Positions 7,042 to 14,460 of a DNA stretch of 41,490 bases are shown here, piece after piece. The notes beneath the pieces are model-generated. The model saw only the letters and a list, made by a program, of their open reading frames with translations. It was not told the origin of the DNA and ran no database searches. Within the stretch, counting starts at the first letter, position 1. Every line of letters starts with the position of its first letter. This DNA comes from Candidatus Aminicenantota bacterium (lineage in GTDB: Bacteria > Acidobacteriota > Aminicenantia > JAMOAD01). The stretch lies in assembly GCA_027061995.1 (NCBI GenBank), contig JAMOUT010000056.1, positions 1 to 41,490 on the forward strand, written 5' to 3'. Both the position numbers and the translations under genes were made by a program.

Positions 7042-8748
7042 TCACCAGTATTTTTTAACATAAATCTTTTCTTTTGTCTCTTTATAAACAACTTTTGCCA
7101 GAAGTATCAATGCAATCAGGTTGGGCAAAGCCATTATGGCGTTAGCAGAATCACCCGTGTACCAGATAATATTAAGATATGGTCCTTGAACAATTGATCC
7201 CACAAACAAAAGGAGTATAAATGATATTCTATAAGGATAGATGATTTTACTCCCGAATACATATTCAAGGCTTTTCTCTCCATAATAAGACCATCCGAGT
7301 AATGTTGAATAACCGAATAGGAAAGAGGATAAAGCGATTATGGCTCCTCCATAAGGGATAACGGAGTCAAAGGCATGCATTGTTAAGGCGGTTGAGGTTA
7401 GTCCGTTCGAGGCTCCGTAAGCCGCTGTTTTTAGGTAAGAGCCTGTTAATACTATTGTTAAAGTGGTTAATGTGTTTACGAAAATAGTATCAATGAATGT
7501 TCCTGTCATTGCAACAAGACCATTGTAGGTTGGTTCGGGAGATCTTGACGCTGCTTGAGCAATGGCTGCCGAGCCGAGTCCCGCTTCATTTGATAAGACC
7601 CCTCTTCTGACCCCTATTGATATTGCCTGCCTGACACTTGTCCCTATAAGTGCTCCTCCTACGGCTTTTACTGAAAAAGCCGCTTTAAATATTAAGAGGA
7701 AAGCGGCGGGTATTTGAGTGAATTTAACTATTATGATTATCATTGCCCCTGTGAAATAAAGTAAAATCATTGTGGGGACAAGTTTTTCTGATACACTTCC
7801 GATTTTTTTTATCCCTCCGAGTGTAACAAGACCGGTAAAAAAAGCTATAACCACTCCGCTAATCCAGAAAGGGATATGAAATTGAGTATTGAAAGCAAGT
7901 GCCATTGAGTTTGATTGAGCCATGTTTCCGGTTCCGAAAAGAGCTGTTAATGCTCCCGCTATTGCAAAAAGGCCTCCGAGAAATTTTGCCGCCGGTTTCC
8001 ATTTAATTCCGTATCTTGCATAATACATAGGTCCGCCTGCCATCTCTCCGAGTTTATTCTTTTTTCTGTATTTTACTCCGAGGAAACCTTCCGCATATTT
8101 TGTTGCCATACCGAAAAAACCGGCTACCCACATCCAAAAAGGTGCTCCCGGACCTCCTGTGGCAATGGCGGTTGCAACCCCCGCTATATTACCGTTTCCG
8201 ACAGTAGCCGCCAGGGCTGTCATCAAAGCCGCATAAGGGGATATATCCCCTTCCTCCTTTTCCGTTTTATCTTTTTTAAAAGCGCCTTTAAGAACAAGGG
8301 ACAGGGATTTTATAAGCCTTCTTATTTGAATAAATCCGGTTGCAAAAGTTAAAATAATTCCGGTGCCGACAAGGAGTATAACCATCCACGAACCCCACAA
8401 AAAATCGGATAAATGTCTTATAAGAATTAATGCTTTGTCAAGGAAACTTAGCTTAACGGTTAAAGCAAGTTGTTTATTTTCATTGATATCAATCTTTTGC
8501 TGAAGTTTATTTACGCTAAATATATCCAATTTAAATTCATAAATCCCTTTTTTCAGATTCGTAAATTTGAATTTCCCGTTTTTTAATTCAGCTTTAATAT
8601 AGTTTTTTCCATTAATCGGTTTAATTAATATGTATCCATCTTTTAAAGGAGTTTTATCTTGTTTGAGAATTTTCCCTGTTAAAGAAAACGGGAAAAGATT
8701 TGAAGATAGTAAAAGAATTAATATAAAAATCGTAAAATTTCTCTTCAT
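7042..8748 (-). CDS. Sodium:alanine/glycine symporter (AGCS) with N-terminal periplasmic domain
   Basis: 568 residues, about 100 longer than usual AGCS carriers. Residues 1-20 are a signal-peptide-like segment. About 22-95 form a small beta-domain of carboxypeptidase-regulatory type (GKILKQDKTPLKDGYILIKP and NGKFKFTNLKKGIYEFKL). The carrier begins near 105 with LWGSWMVILLVGTGIILTF and has the AGCS signatures GPGAPFWMWVAGFFGMATKY and GVRRGVLSNEAGLGSAAIAQ. AGCS proteins (LeuT superfamily) import alanine or glycine with Na+. The extra domain should face the periplasm if the signal peptide is used. GGAGGG precedes the start closely. The gene is monocistronic and divergent from the pseudopilins. 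Transporter family certain; substrate inferred. Confidence 0.92.
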   Translation of the reverse strand: MKRNFTIFILILLLSSNLFPFSLTGKILKQDKTPLKDGYILIKPINGKNYIKAELKNGKFKFTNLKKGIYEFKLDIFSVNKLQQKIDINENKQLALTVKLSFLDKALILIRHLSDFLWGSWMVILLVGTGIILTFATGFIQIRRLIKSLSLVLKGAFKKDKTEKEEGDISPYAALMTALAATVGNGNIAGVATAIATGGPGAPFWMWVAGFFGMATKYAEGFLGVKYRKKNKLGEMAGGPMYYARYGIKWKPAAKFLGGLFAIAGALTALFGTGNMAQSNSMALAFNTQFHIPFWISGVVIAFFTGLVTLGGIKKIGSVSEKLVPTMILLYFTGAMIIIIVKFTQIPAAFLLIFKAAFSVKAVGGALIGTSVRQAISIGVRRGVLSNEAGLGSAAIAQAASRSPEPTYNGLVAMTGTFIDTIFVNTLTTLTIVLTGSYLKTAAYGASNGLTSTALTMHAFDSVIPYGGAIIALSSFLFGYSTLLGWSYYGEKSLEYVFGSKIIYPYRISFILLLFVGSIVQGPYLNIIWYTGDSANAIMALPNLIALILLAKVVYKETKEKIYVKKYW

Positions 8749-8961
8749 CTATCCCTCCGCTGTAAGTAAAATACAATATTAAAGCATATTTTAATATTTT
8801 AATCAAAGCAAAGAAAAAAGATGAGAGAAATTTGTTCGATTGATAAAAGTTAAAACGGGGAGACAATCCGGCCGGGAAATAGTAGCTTCTTCGGAAAAGG
8901 TGATTTTATAATTTTAAAAATCTTCCGATTTATAATATTATGCTAAGGTGAATAAGAGGTC
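8749..8961. other. Divergent intergenic region with structured leader candidate
   Basis: Between the symporter (minus) and pseudopilins (plus). A GC-rich patch (8855-8877, containing the palindrome CCGGCCGG at 8868-8875) stands out in AT-rich surroundings. Beside it is a long imperfect hairpin at 8891-8928: TCGGAA pairs with TTCCGA, and GATTTT pairs with AAAATC, around a 9-base loop with a 5-base AAGGT bulge. If transcribed toward the symporter these would lie in a 150-190-base 5' leader. I could not match them to any riboswitch I know. Confidence 0.4.
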
Positions 8962-8990
8962 TTGACTATTGAAAACAAATATTCTATACT
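8962..8990 (+). promoter_or_regulatory. Sigma-70 promoter of the pseudopilin pair
   Basis: TTGACT (8962-8967), a 17-base spacer and TATACT (8985-8990) make a near-consensus housekeeping promoter. Transcription should start near 8997, giving a leader of about 20 bases that includes the ribosome binding site AGGAGGT at 9007-9013. Confidence 0.8.
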
Positions 8991-9017
8991 TTTTATATAT
9001 AATATTAGGAGGTAATG

Positions 9018-9698
9018 ATGAGGAAGGAAAGAGGTTTTACCCTTATTGAGATGGTGGTTGTTTTGGCCGTTGTTTCGATACTGGTTGCAATTCTTGTTCC
9101 AACAATTGCAAGACATATTAAAGAAGCTAAAATTACCAGAGCCCAAAATGAAGAGTTGGTAATAGCTTCAGCTATTCTTAGCTTATATAAAGATGTGGGG
9201 AGGTGGCCATGCACGAATGCGGCAGGTCCCGCCGGCGGGGTTAATAGGGTTTTATCCGGACAATCGGGAGATTATATCCCTACCGATCATGATGCGAGTG
9301 TTTTAGGCTCGGGAAATTGGGCAACAATACCTACCACAAAATATCTTGCCGATTATCTTTATTTTAATAATCCCGATGAAAATACAGGCGGGTTAAATCA
9401 AAATGAATCAGGAGAGGATTATCCTACCACAGGTGACTACAGATGGAGAGGTCCTTATCTTGATAAACCATCCAATCTTGATCCTTGGGGTGCTCAATAT
9501 GTGATAAGTGCAAGATATTTCCCCGGAAATAGTTTGACAACTGTTGCGCAAAGAACGGGACACAGGGTTTTGGTTGTTTCTTCCGGTATAAATCAGGTGT
9601 GGGAATCCCCTTTTGCGGATTCAATTAATAGAAATACAACACCTGATGATAGCCCGGGTGGTGATGATATAGGTTTTGTAATTTATACGAACGATTAA
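9018..9698 (+). CDS. GspG-like pseudopilin / prepilin-type protein, copy 1
   Basis: About 226 residues. ATGs occur at 9015 and 9018; AGGAGGT ends at 9013, so the second has the better spacing. The start RKERG|FTLIEMVVVLAVV is a classic type IV prepilin signal: basic leader, Gly before the cleavage site, mature F1 and E5, then a hydrophobic helix. Downstream come GspG-like features: SLYKDVGRWP, YRWRGPYLDKP, DPWGAQYVI, and a C-terminal Asp-rich loop DDSPGGDDIG matching the calcium-binding loop of major pseudopilins. It would be processed by a prepilin peptidase and assembled by a type II secretion or T4P-type machine. No assembly ATPase, platform protein, secretin or peptidase gene is in this window. 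It is a tandem paralogue of the next gene. Confidence 0.88.
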   Translation: MRKERGFTLIEMVVVLAVVSILVAILVPTIARHIKEAKITRAQNEELVIASAILSLYKDVGRWPCTNAAGPAGGVNRVLSGQSGDYIPTDHDASVLGSGNWATIPTTKYLADYLYFNNPDENTGGLNQNESGEDYPTTGDYRWRGPYLDKPSNLDPWGAQYVISARYFPGNSLTTVAQRTGHRVLVVSSGINQVWESPFADSINRNTTPDDSPGGDDIGFVIYTND

Positions 9699-9724
9699 TA
9701 AGCTTTAAATAAAGGAGGTAAAAA

Positions 9725-10399
9725 ATGAATAAGAAAGGTTTTACTTTAATAGAGATGGTGGTTGTTCTTGCCGTTGTTGCAATCCTTGCGGCGATTCTAA
9801 CGCCGACTGTTGCAAGAAATATAAAAGCAAGTAAAGTTACGAGGACAATTAATGAAACTCAGGTTATAGCTGCTGCAATAGCTTCTCTTTATAAAGATAC
9901 GGGCTTTTGGCCCTATACGAGAGCAAATGGTCCTTCCGGTGGTGTTGATAGGGTTTTGGCAAATCCGAATACTGTTCCCACGGGAGCTGAATCAGGAGCT
10001 GGTGCAGGAGCTCCCCATTGGGGAACTTACGGAAGAACAAAGCCTCTTTATGATTATCTTTACTATAATAATCCTGATGATGATACTGGTCCTAACGGTC
10101 AGAATCAAACCGGACAGGATTATTCCACCACGGGAGAATACAGATGGAGAGGCCCTTACATTGACAAAAGGACAATAGATGATGCATGGGGTAGATCTTA
10201 TGTAATCAATGCAAGATACTTTCCCGGAAATCCCCGCTTTAATGATAAAACAAGACCTCACAGAGTATATGTTTTATCGGCTGGGCCGGATCATAGCTGG
10301 GGAACAGCTTTTTCTGATGCTGTAACAAGAAATACAACTCCCGATGATTCAATCGGTGGTGATGATATAGGGAAAGCGATAGCTCAAACAGACAGTTAA
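9725..10399 (+). CDS. GspG-like pseudopilin / prepilin-type protein, copy 2
   Basis: 224 residues, 26 bases after copy 1 with its own AGGAGGT site. The prepilin signal MNKKG|FTLIEMVVVLAVV is almost identical, as are the landmarks SLYKDTGFWP, YRWRGPYIDKR, ARYFPGNP and DDSIGGDDIG. The two proteins diverge mainly in the middle loop (about residues 75-130), where this copy has a Gly/Ala-rich insert (ESGAGAGAP). The pair is therefore a tandem duplication that has diversified on the surface-exposed part while keeping the helix and the calcium-binding loop. Likely co-transcribed from the promoter at 8962. Both may be major subunits, or one may be a minor or specificity subunit. Confidence 0.88.
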   Translation: MNKKGFTLIEMVVVLAVVAILAAILTPTVARNIKASKVTRTINETQVIAAAIASLYKDTGFWPYTRANGPSGGVDRVLANPNTVPTGAESGAGAGAPHWGTYGRTKPLYDYLYYNNPDDDTGPNGQNQTGQDYSTTGEYRWRGPYIDKRTIDDAWGRSYVINARYFPGNPRFNDKTRPHRVYVLSAGPDHSWGTAFSDAVTRNTTPDDSIGGDDIGKAIAQTDS

Positions 10400-10461
10400 A
10401 AATATTTTTCCGAATTTATTTTTTTTATTAAACTTAATCAGGTTTTTTCCGATTAAATAAT

Positions 10462-10932
10462 ATGAAAAAAAAGTATATTTTAATAATTCTGTTTTCGTTT
10501 TTAATAAGCAATTGTTCAGGTATTTTTGAATTAAAAGAAGAGATTACCCATTCTGACCAACTTCAATATAAAATCTCAAAGCTTGCCGTCAACCTTGATG
10601 CTTCTCTGAAATTTTTAAAACTAAGGCAAAAAAAACTGAAAATCAATGATTTTACGGCTCTCGGGAAAAACAGTCCGATGATGAGCGAATATATTAAGCT
10701 GAAACTTGAAGAGGAATTATTTAAATTGGGATATATAATATCGACAAATACGAGCTATATTGAAGTTCAGGGAAAATATATTGATTTGGGAGAAAAGATT
10801 GAGATAATAGCTTCCATAAAAGGGGAAGGGGTAAAAGTGGCGGAATCATCAATAAAAGTGAAAAAGGATAATGAAACCGAAAAATTACTTACAGGGGAAA
10901 CTCGCTCGGGTTTTTTAACCGCCGAAAGATAG
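10462..10932 (+). CDS. Small lipoprotein, possibly FlgO/CsgG-N-like
   Basis: 156 residues with a lipoprotein signal (MKKKYILIILFSFLISNC; lipobox I-S-N-C18). The mature part contains LKINDFTALGKNSPMMSEYI followed by KLKLEEELFKLGYIIS. This resembles the alternating pattern of FlgO-type and CsgG/TolB-N-like domains (a beta-strand, then a long helix, then 'L-x-x-x-G-Y-x-V'). The match is by pattern only. No ribosome binding site is seen. A hairpin (TTAATC-A-GG with CCGATTAA, 10435-10456) lies just before the ATG and could be the end of the pilin transcript or a control element. Its stop is one base from the stop of the convergent pdxJ, so the two messages must overlap. Confidence 0.6.
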   Translation: MKKKYILIILFSFLISNCSGIFELKEEITHSDQLQYKISKLAVNLDASLKFLKLRQKKLKINDFTALGKNSPMMSEYIKLKLEEELFKLGYIISTNTSYIEVQGKYIDLGEKIEIIASIKGEGVKVAESSIKVKKDNETEKLLTGETRSGFLTAER

Positions 10933-10933
10933 G

Positions 10934-11650
10934 TTATCCGTTAAGAAGTGTTTTCATCTGTCTAACAGCTTCTTCAATTCCGGTAAAAAGTGAGCGGGCA
11001 ATAATCGAATGGCCTATATTTACCTCTTCAATATCATCAAGCTCTCTGAATAGGAGGATATTTCTATAATTAAGCCCGTGACCTGCGAAAACTGTCAAAC
11101 CCAATCTTTTGGCATACCTGACAATCTCTTTAAGATGTGCAAGTTCTTTTTTCAACTCCTCGGTATTTTCCGTTTCCGAAAATTTTGTTGTATTTATCTC
11201 TATTCTTGATACCCCTATCTTATGAGCCGCTTTTATCTGCTCTTTATCAGGATCAATAAATACACTGATATTTATATTTGAGACCTCAAGTTCTTTTATA
11301 TAATCTCTTAGAAATGATTGGTTAATTATAAGGTCTAATCCCCCTTCGGTTGTTATCTCATCGGCTCTTTCCGGAACGAGTGTGATTTGATAAGGTAGAA
11401 TTGATAACATAATACCTTTCATCTCATTTGTAGCCGCCATCTCAACATTAAGAGGAACTTTTATCGTTTTTTTCAAAAGTTCAACATCTCTTTCACTTAT
11501 ATGTCGTCTATCACTTCTGAGATGAACCGTTATACCGTCAGCTCCGCCTAACTCCGCCAAAAAAGCGGCTTGAACCGGATCCGGTTCCTCCCCTTTTCTT
11601 GCTTCTCTGACTGTTGCTATATGGTCGATATTTACTCCTAATCTTATCAT
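10934..11650 (-). CDS. pdxJ: Pyridoxine 5'-phosphate synthase
   Basis: 238 residues, full length for the family. PdxJ is a TIM barrel that condenses 3-amino-2-oxopropyl phosphate with 1-deoxy-D-xylulose 5-phosphate to make pyridoxine 5'-phosphate, the vitamin B6 precursor. Conserved motifs are VNIDHIATVREAR (start), ADGITVHLRSDRRHI, NVEMAATNEM, FAGHGLNYRN and EVNIGHSIIARS, the last forming the phosphate site. It is the last gene of the ftsH-cdaA-ybbR-glmM-pdxJ run, 13 bases after glmM. The glmM-pdxJ neighbourhood is common in Gram-negative bacteria, often followed by acpS; here acpS is absent and a convergent gene follows immediately. Confidence 0.96.
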   Translation of the reverse strand: MIRLGVNIDHIATVREARKGEEPDPVQAAFLAELGGADGITVHLRSDRRHISERDVELLKKTIKVPLNVEMAATNEMKGIMLSILPYQITLVPERADEITTEGGLDLIINQSFLRDYIKELEVSNINISVFIDPDKEQIKAAHKIGVSRIEINTTKFSETENTEELKKELAHLKEIVRYAKRLGLTVFAGHGLNYRNILLFRELDDIEEVNIGHSIIARSLFTGIEEAVRQMKTLLNG

Positions 11651-11663
11651 TATCTCTCTCTCC

Positions 11664-13001
11664 TTATAAGTGTTCTTTAATCTTTTTTATATATTTATTC
11701 AATATATTTCTGATCTTATCTCTGTCATTCGCTTCAACCATTATCCTTAACAATGGTTCAGTTCCCGAATATCTTATTATTGTCCGCGCTTCCCCGTTAA
11801 AAGTATCTTTTATCTCCTCTTCAAGCTCTTTTATCTCTTTAAAATTATCAAGAGGGATTTTCCTTTTAATTTTTATATTCTCCAAAATTTGCGGGTATAA
11901 ATTCAACTCTTTTCCTATATTTGAAAGAGTTGAGCCGGAATTTTCAAGAATTTCCAATATTTTAAGGGCTACTATAATCCCGTCTCCCGTTGTGTGATAA
12001 TCTCTTAAAATTATATGTCCCGATGTTTCTCCCCCTATTAAACTATCTGTTTTTATCATCTGCTCCCAAACATACTTATCTCCGACAGATGCTCTTATAA
12101 AACTGACTCCCATCTCTTTCGCTCTTTTTTCAAGAGCCAGATTGCTCATAACCGTTCCTACGAGTGGCAGATTATAGCCGTTTTCATGATAATGTTTTAA
12201 TAGAATATAAAGAAGTATGTCTCCGTCGAGAATATTACCTTTTTCATCAACCATAATTACCCTATCTCCGTCCCCGTCAAAAGCTATTCCCGCAAAAGCA
12301 TTGTTTTCAATAACACTTTTAGCAATTTTTTCCGGATATAAACTACCGCACCCCTTGTTAATGTTAAAACCTGTGGGGTTACAATTAATCATATCCGTGT
12401 CATATCCGACGGCTGAAAAGACCTCTTCCGCTATTGATGCGGTTGCTCCGTTTGAGCAGTCTATAATTATTTTTCCCCTATTTTTCGTTTTCTCTCTGTT
12501 TATGTCGAATTTTGATAGTATGAAGTTTATATATATCTCTTTTTGATTATAATCTTTTTTTCCTGAGCCGGTTTTTTCTCTATAAATAAAATTATCAATC
12601 TCCTTTAAAACTTTTTTCTCTATTTCAAGCTCAATATTGTCCATGAGTTTCATCCCTTTGCTGTTTAAAAACTTAATACCATTAAATTCCGCAGGATTAT
12701 GAGAGGCGGATATCATTATACCTCCGTCATATTCATCAGAAAGAGCCACTATCTTTGCAAGAGCCGGAGTCGGTATTGTTCCTATATCTATCCCCTCTAT
12801 TCCCGAATCATTTAATCCGTTAAATAGAACTGTTTTTATCCAAGATGAAGATTCTCTACTATCATCCGCTATTAAAACCTTTTTTAATTTCATATATTCG
12901 GATAGATGTTTTGTAGTGAGATAGATGATTTCTTTTGTAAGGGGAAATTCTCCCGCTAACCCTCTAATACCGTCAGTGCCGAATATATGTTTTTCACTCA
13001 T
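11664..13001 (-). CDS. glmM: Phosphoglucosamine mutase
   Basis: 445 residues, the usual length. GlmM interconverts glucosamine-6-phosphate and glucosamine-1-phosphate, feeding UDP-GlcNAc for peptidoglycan and LPS. All four phosphohexomutase loops are present: the phosphoserine loop ISASHNP (S100), the Mg2+ loop FDGDGDRV, the sugar loop GGETSGHI and the phosphate loop RYSGTEPLLRIMVE. The start MSEKHIFGTDGIRG is typical. It is 14 bases downstream of the YbbR gene and 13 bases upstream of pdxJ. In Firmicutes, CdaA and CdaR bind GlmM and c-di-AMP cyclase activity is restrained by GlmM; the same gene order here suggests the link is conserved, but that is inference. Confidence 0.96.
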   Translation of the reverse strand: MSEKHIFGTDGIRGLAGEFPLTKEIIYLTTKHLSEYMKLKKVLIADDSRESSSWIKTVLFNGLNDSGIEGIDIGTIPTPALAKIVALSDEYDGGIMISASHNPAEFNGIKFLNSKGMKLMDNIELEIEKKVLKEIDNFIYREKTGSGKKDYNQKEIYINFILSKFDINREKTKNRGKIIIDCSNGATASIAEEVFSAVGYDTDMINCNPTGFNINKGCGSLYPEKIAKSVIENNAFAGIAFDGDGDRVIMVDEKGNILDGDILLYILLKHYHENGYNLPLVGTVMSNLALEKRAKEMGVSFIRASVGDKYVWEQMIKTDSLIGGETSGHIILRDYHTTGDGIIVALKILEILENSGSTLSNIGKELNLYPQILENIKIKRKIPLDNFKEIKELEEEIKDTFNGEARTIIRYSGTEPLLRIMVEANDRDKIRNILNKYIKKIKEHL

Positions 13002-13015
13002 GATTTTCCCTCTTT

Positions 13016-13684
13016 TTATCTTTGTATTTTTTTTAATGTGATTTTTACTTTTACTTTTTTTATATCATGCAGGAAGATTATCCTTGAATCGAATTTTTTT
13101 AGCATAACCGAAAGTTCAATAGACTGCTCAAGATTTTTAAGATTAATATCCTCTGTTTCAATATTCTTTCTGTTTTTTAAAAGTAGTGCCGGTCCTTCTA
13201 TAAAAACAATCTCGGGGTTGATTGAGATATTTGTAATCTTATACCCTTTTTTCGGTGAAATTTTCCCTTTCAAGATAACCTTCAATGTTTTTTTCATCTT
13301 TTTTTCAATTGTAATCTGTATTGTCGGAGGTAGTATGTCTTTGATTTTCACCCCTTTGACTATCTTAAACATCTGTTTTTTTAACTTTATATTCAGGGTT
13401 TTCTCATATTTTATGGTATCGATTTCAGGAATATTTTTTTTAATATCTATGATTAAACTGATATCAAGAGGGGTAAGGGTTTTTATTATACTCAAAGGTC
13501 CGCTTAATCTGACATTTACCATTGTTGATGATATTTTTACAAGCTCCATATTGTCGGGTAAATTTTTAAGCTCTATTGGCGTTGTTATTATAATATTTCC
13601 CTGGGATTTCCTTTCTCCGACTACACCGACCCAGATGATTATCGCAAGGAAGAGCGCCAAAAGTTTAAGTCCCAAGTTTCTCAT
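13016..13684 (-). CDS. YbbR-domain protein, CdaA regulator-like
   Basis: 222 residues. One N-terminal hydrophobic segment (about 3-22, LGLKLLALFLAIIIWVGVVGE) anchors the protein; the rest consists of extracytoplasmic YbbR repeats, with strands such as TPIELKNLPDNMELVKIS, STMVNVRLSGPLS and INPEIVFIEGPALLLKN. YbbR (CdaR) proteins bind the membrane diadenylate cyclase CdaA. The gene start overlaps the cdaA end by 4 bases, so the two are translationally coupled. Probably two YbbR repeats, compared with about four in Bacillus CdaR. Confidence 0.85.
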   Translation of the reverse strand: MRNLGLKLLALFLAIIIWVGVVGERKSQGNIIITTPIELKNLPDNMELVKISSTMVNVRLSGPLSIIKTLTPLDISLIIDIKKNIPEIDTIKYEKTLNIKLKKQMFKIVKGVKIKDILPPTIQITIEKKMKKTLKVILKGKISPKKGYKITNISINPEIVFIEGPALLLKNRKNIETEDINLKNLEQSIELSVMLKKFDSRIIFLHDIKKVKVKITLKKIQR

Positions 13685-14460
13685 TCTGATTTAAGCTCCT
13701 TTAGTAATAGGTCTTTTAAGGATTTGATTGTGAAATTTCTCATCATATTTCCCCTTTCCGCTATAGATATGATTCCTGTCTCTTCGGATACCACAACTAC
13801 CAAAGCATCCGTTATTTTTGTTATGCTTATAGCAGAGAGATGTCTTGTTCCGTAATTTTTTCTTTTTTCAACAATATCGGAAGGGAGGGGCAGTATGACC
13901 GAAGCTGTTTTTATCTTATCATTGCTGATAATAACAGCTCCGTCATGTAATGGGTTGTTTTTATAAAAAATGGAAATCAATAGCCTTTTTGAAATTTTGG
14001 CATCCAAACAAACACCTTTATTATAAAATTCTTCAAGAGAGACATTTCTTTCAAAAACTATTAATGCTCCGATTTTTTCTTTGCTCATTATATCAACGGC
14101 ATCCAAAATTTTGTCTATGTTTTTTTTCGATGTTTGAATCTTTTTTTGAAAAGGCAGATTAGCACCTATGGAAGCAAGATAACCCTTTATTTCATCACTA
14201 AATATAACAATCAATCCGAATATCGAATAGGTTATTATAAAGTTCATTAACCAGTTAAATGCATAAAGTTTGAATACGAGACTGATTAAATACAGAAATA
14301 TTATTACAAGAAGCCCCGCTATTATTTGAGTTGCTTTACTTCCTTTTAGGAATTTAAGGATATAATAGATAAATATTGTTAATAAGATAATATCTATCAT
14401 ATCGGTTACTCTGAAATTTTGGATAAGATTTATTAAAGTTGAATAAAAAGAATTAAACAT
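13681..14460 (-). CDS. cdaA: Diadenylate cyclase, CdaA type
   Basis: 259 residues. Three N-terminal membrane helices (about 22-86) are followed by a DisA_N cyclase domain. It makes c-di-AMP from two ATP. The active-site DGA is at 173-175 (HDGAVIIS) and the second motif is at 204-208 (GTRHL). Most CdaA and DisA proteins have RHR here, so R206-H207-L208 replaces the last Arg with Leu. [13 protein letters not shown] near 225-237 is well conserved. Its start overlaps the end of ftsH by 8 bases and its end overlaps ybbR by 4. c-di-AMP controls osmolyte and cell-wall balance, fitting the glmM neighbour. Activity is likely but the RHR change should be noted. Confidence 0.92.
   Translation of the reverse strand: MFNSFYSTLINLIQNFRVTDMIDIILLTIFIYYILKFLKGSKATQIIAGLLVIIFLYLISLVFKLYAFNWLMNFIITYSIFGLIVIFSDEIKGYLASIGANLPFQKKIQTSKKNIDKILDAVDIMSKEKIGALIVFERNVSLEEFYNKGVCLDAKISKRLLISIFYKNNPLHDGAVIISNDKIKTASVILPLPSDIVEKRKNYGTRHLSAISITKITDALVVVVSEETGIISIAERGNMMRNFTIKSLKDLLLKELKSE

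Noticed and set aside
8855-8900. Possible c-di-GMP-I (GEMM) riboswitch near the CCGGCCGG block
   Set aside because: Only short matches (GGCC, TAGC) to the consensus; the conserved GACGCAAAGCC core and tetraloop receptor are missing on both strands.
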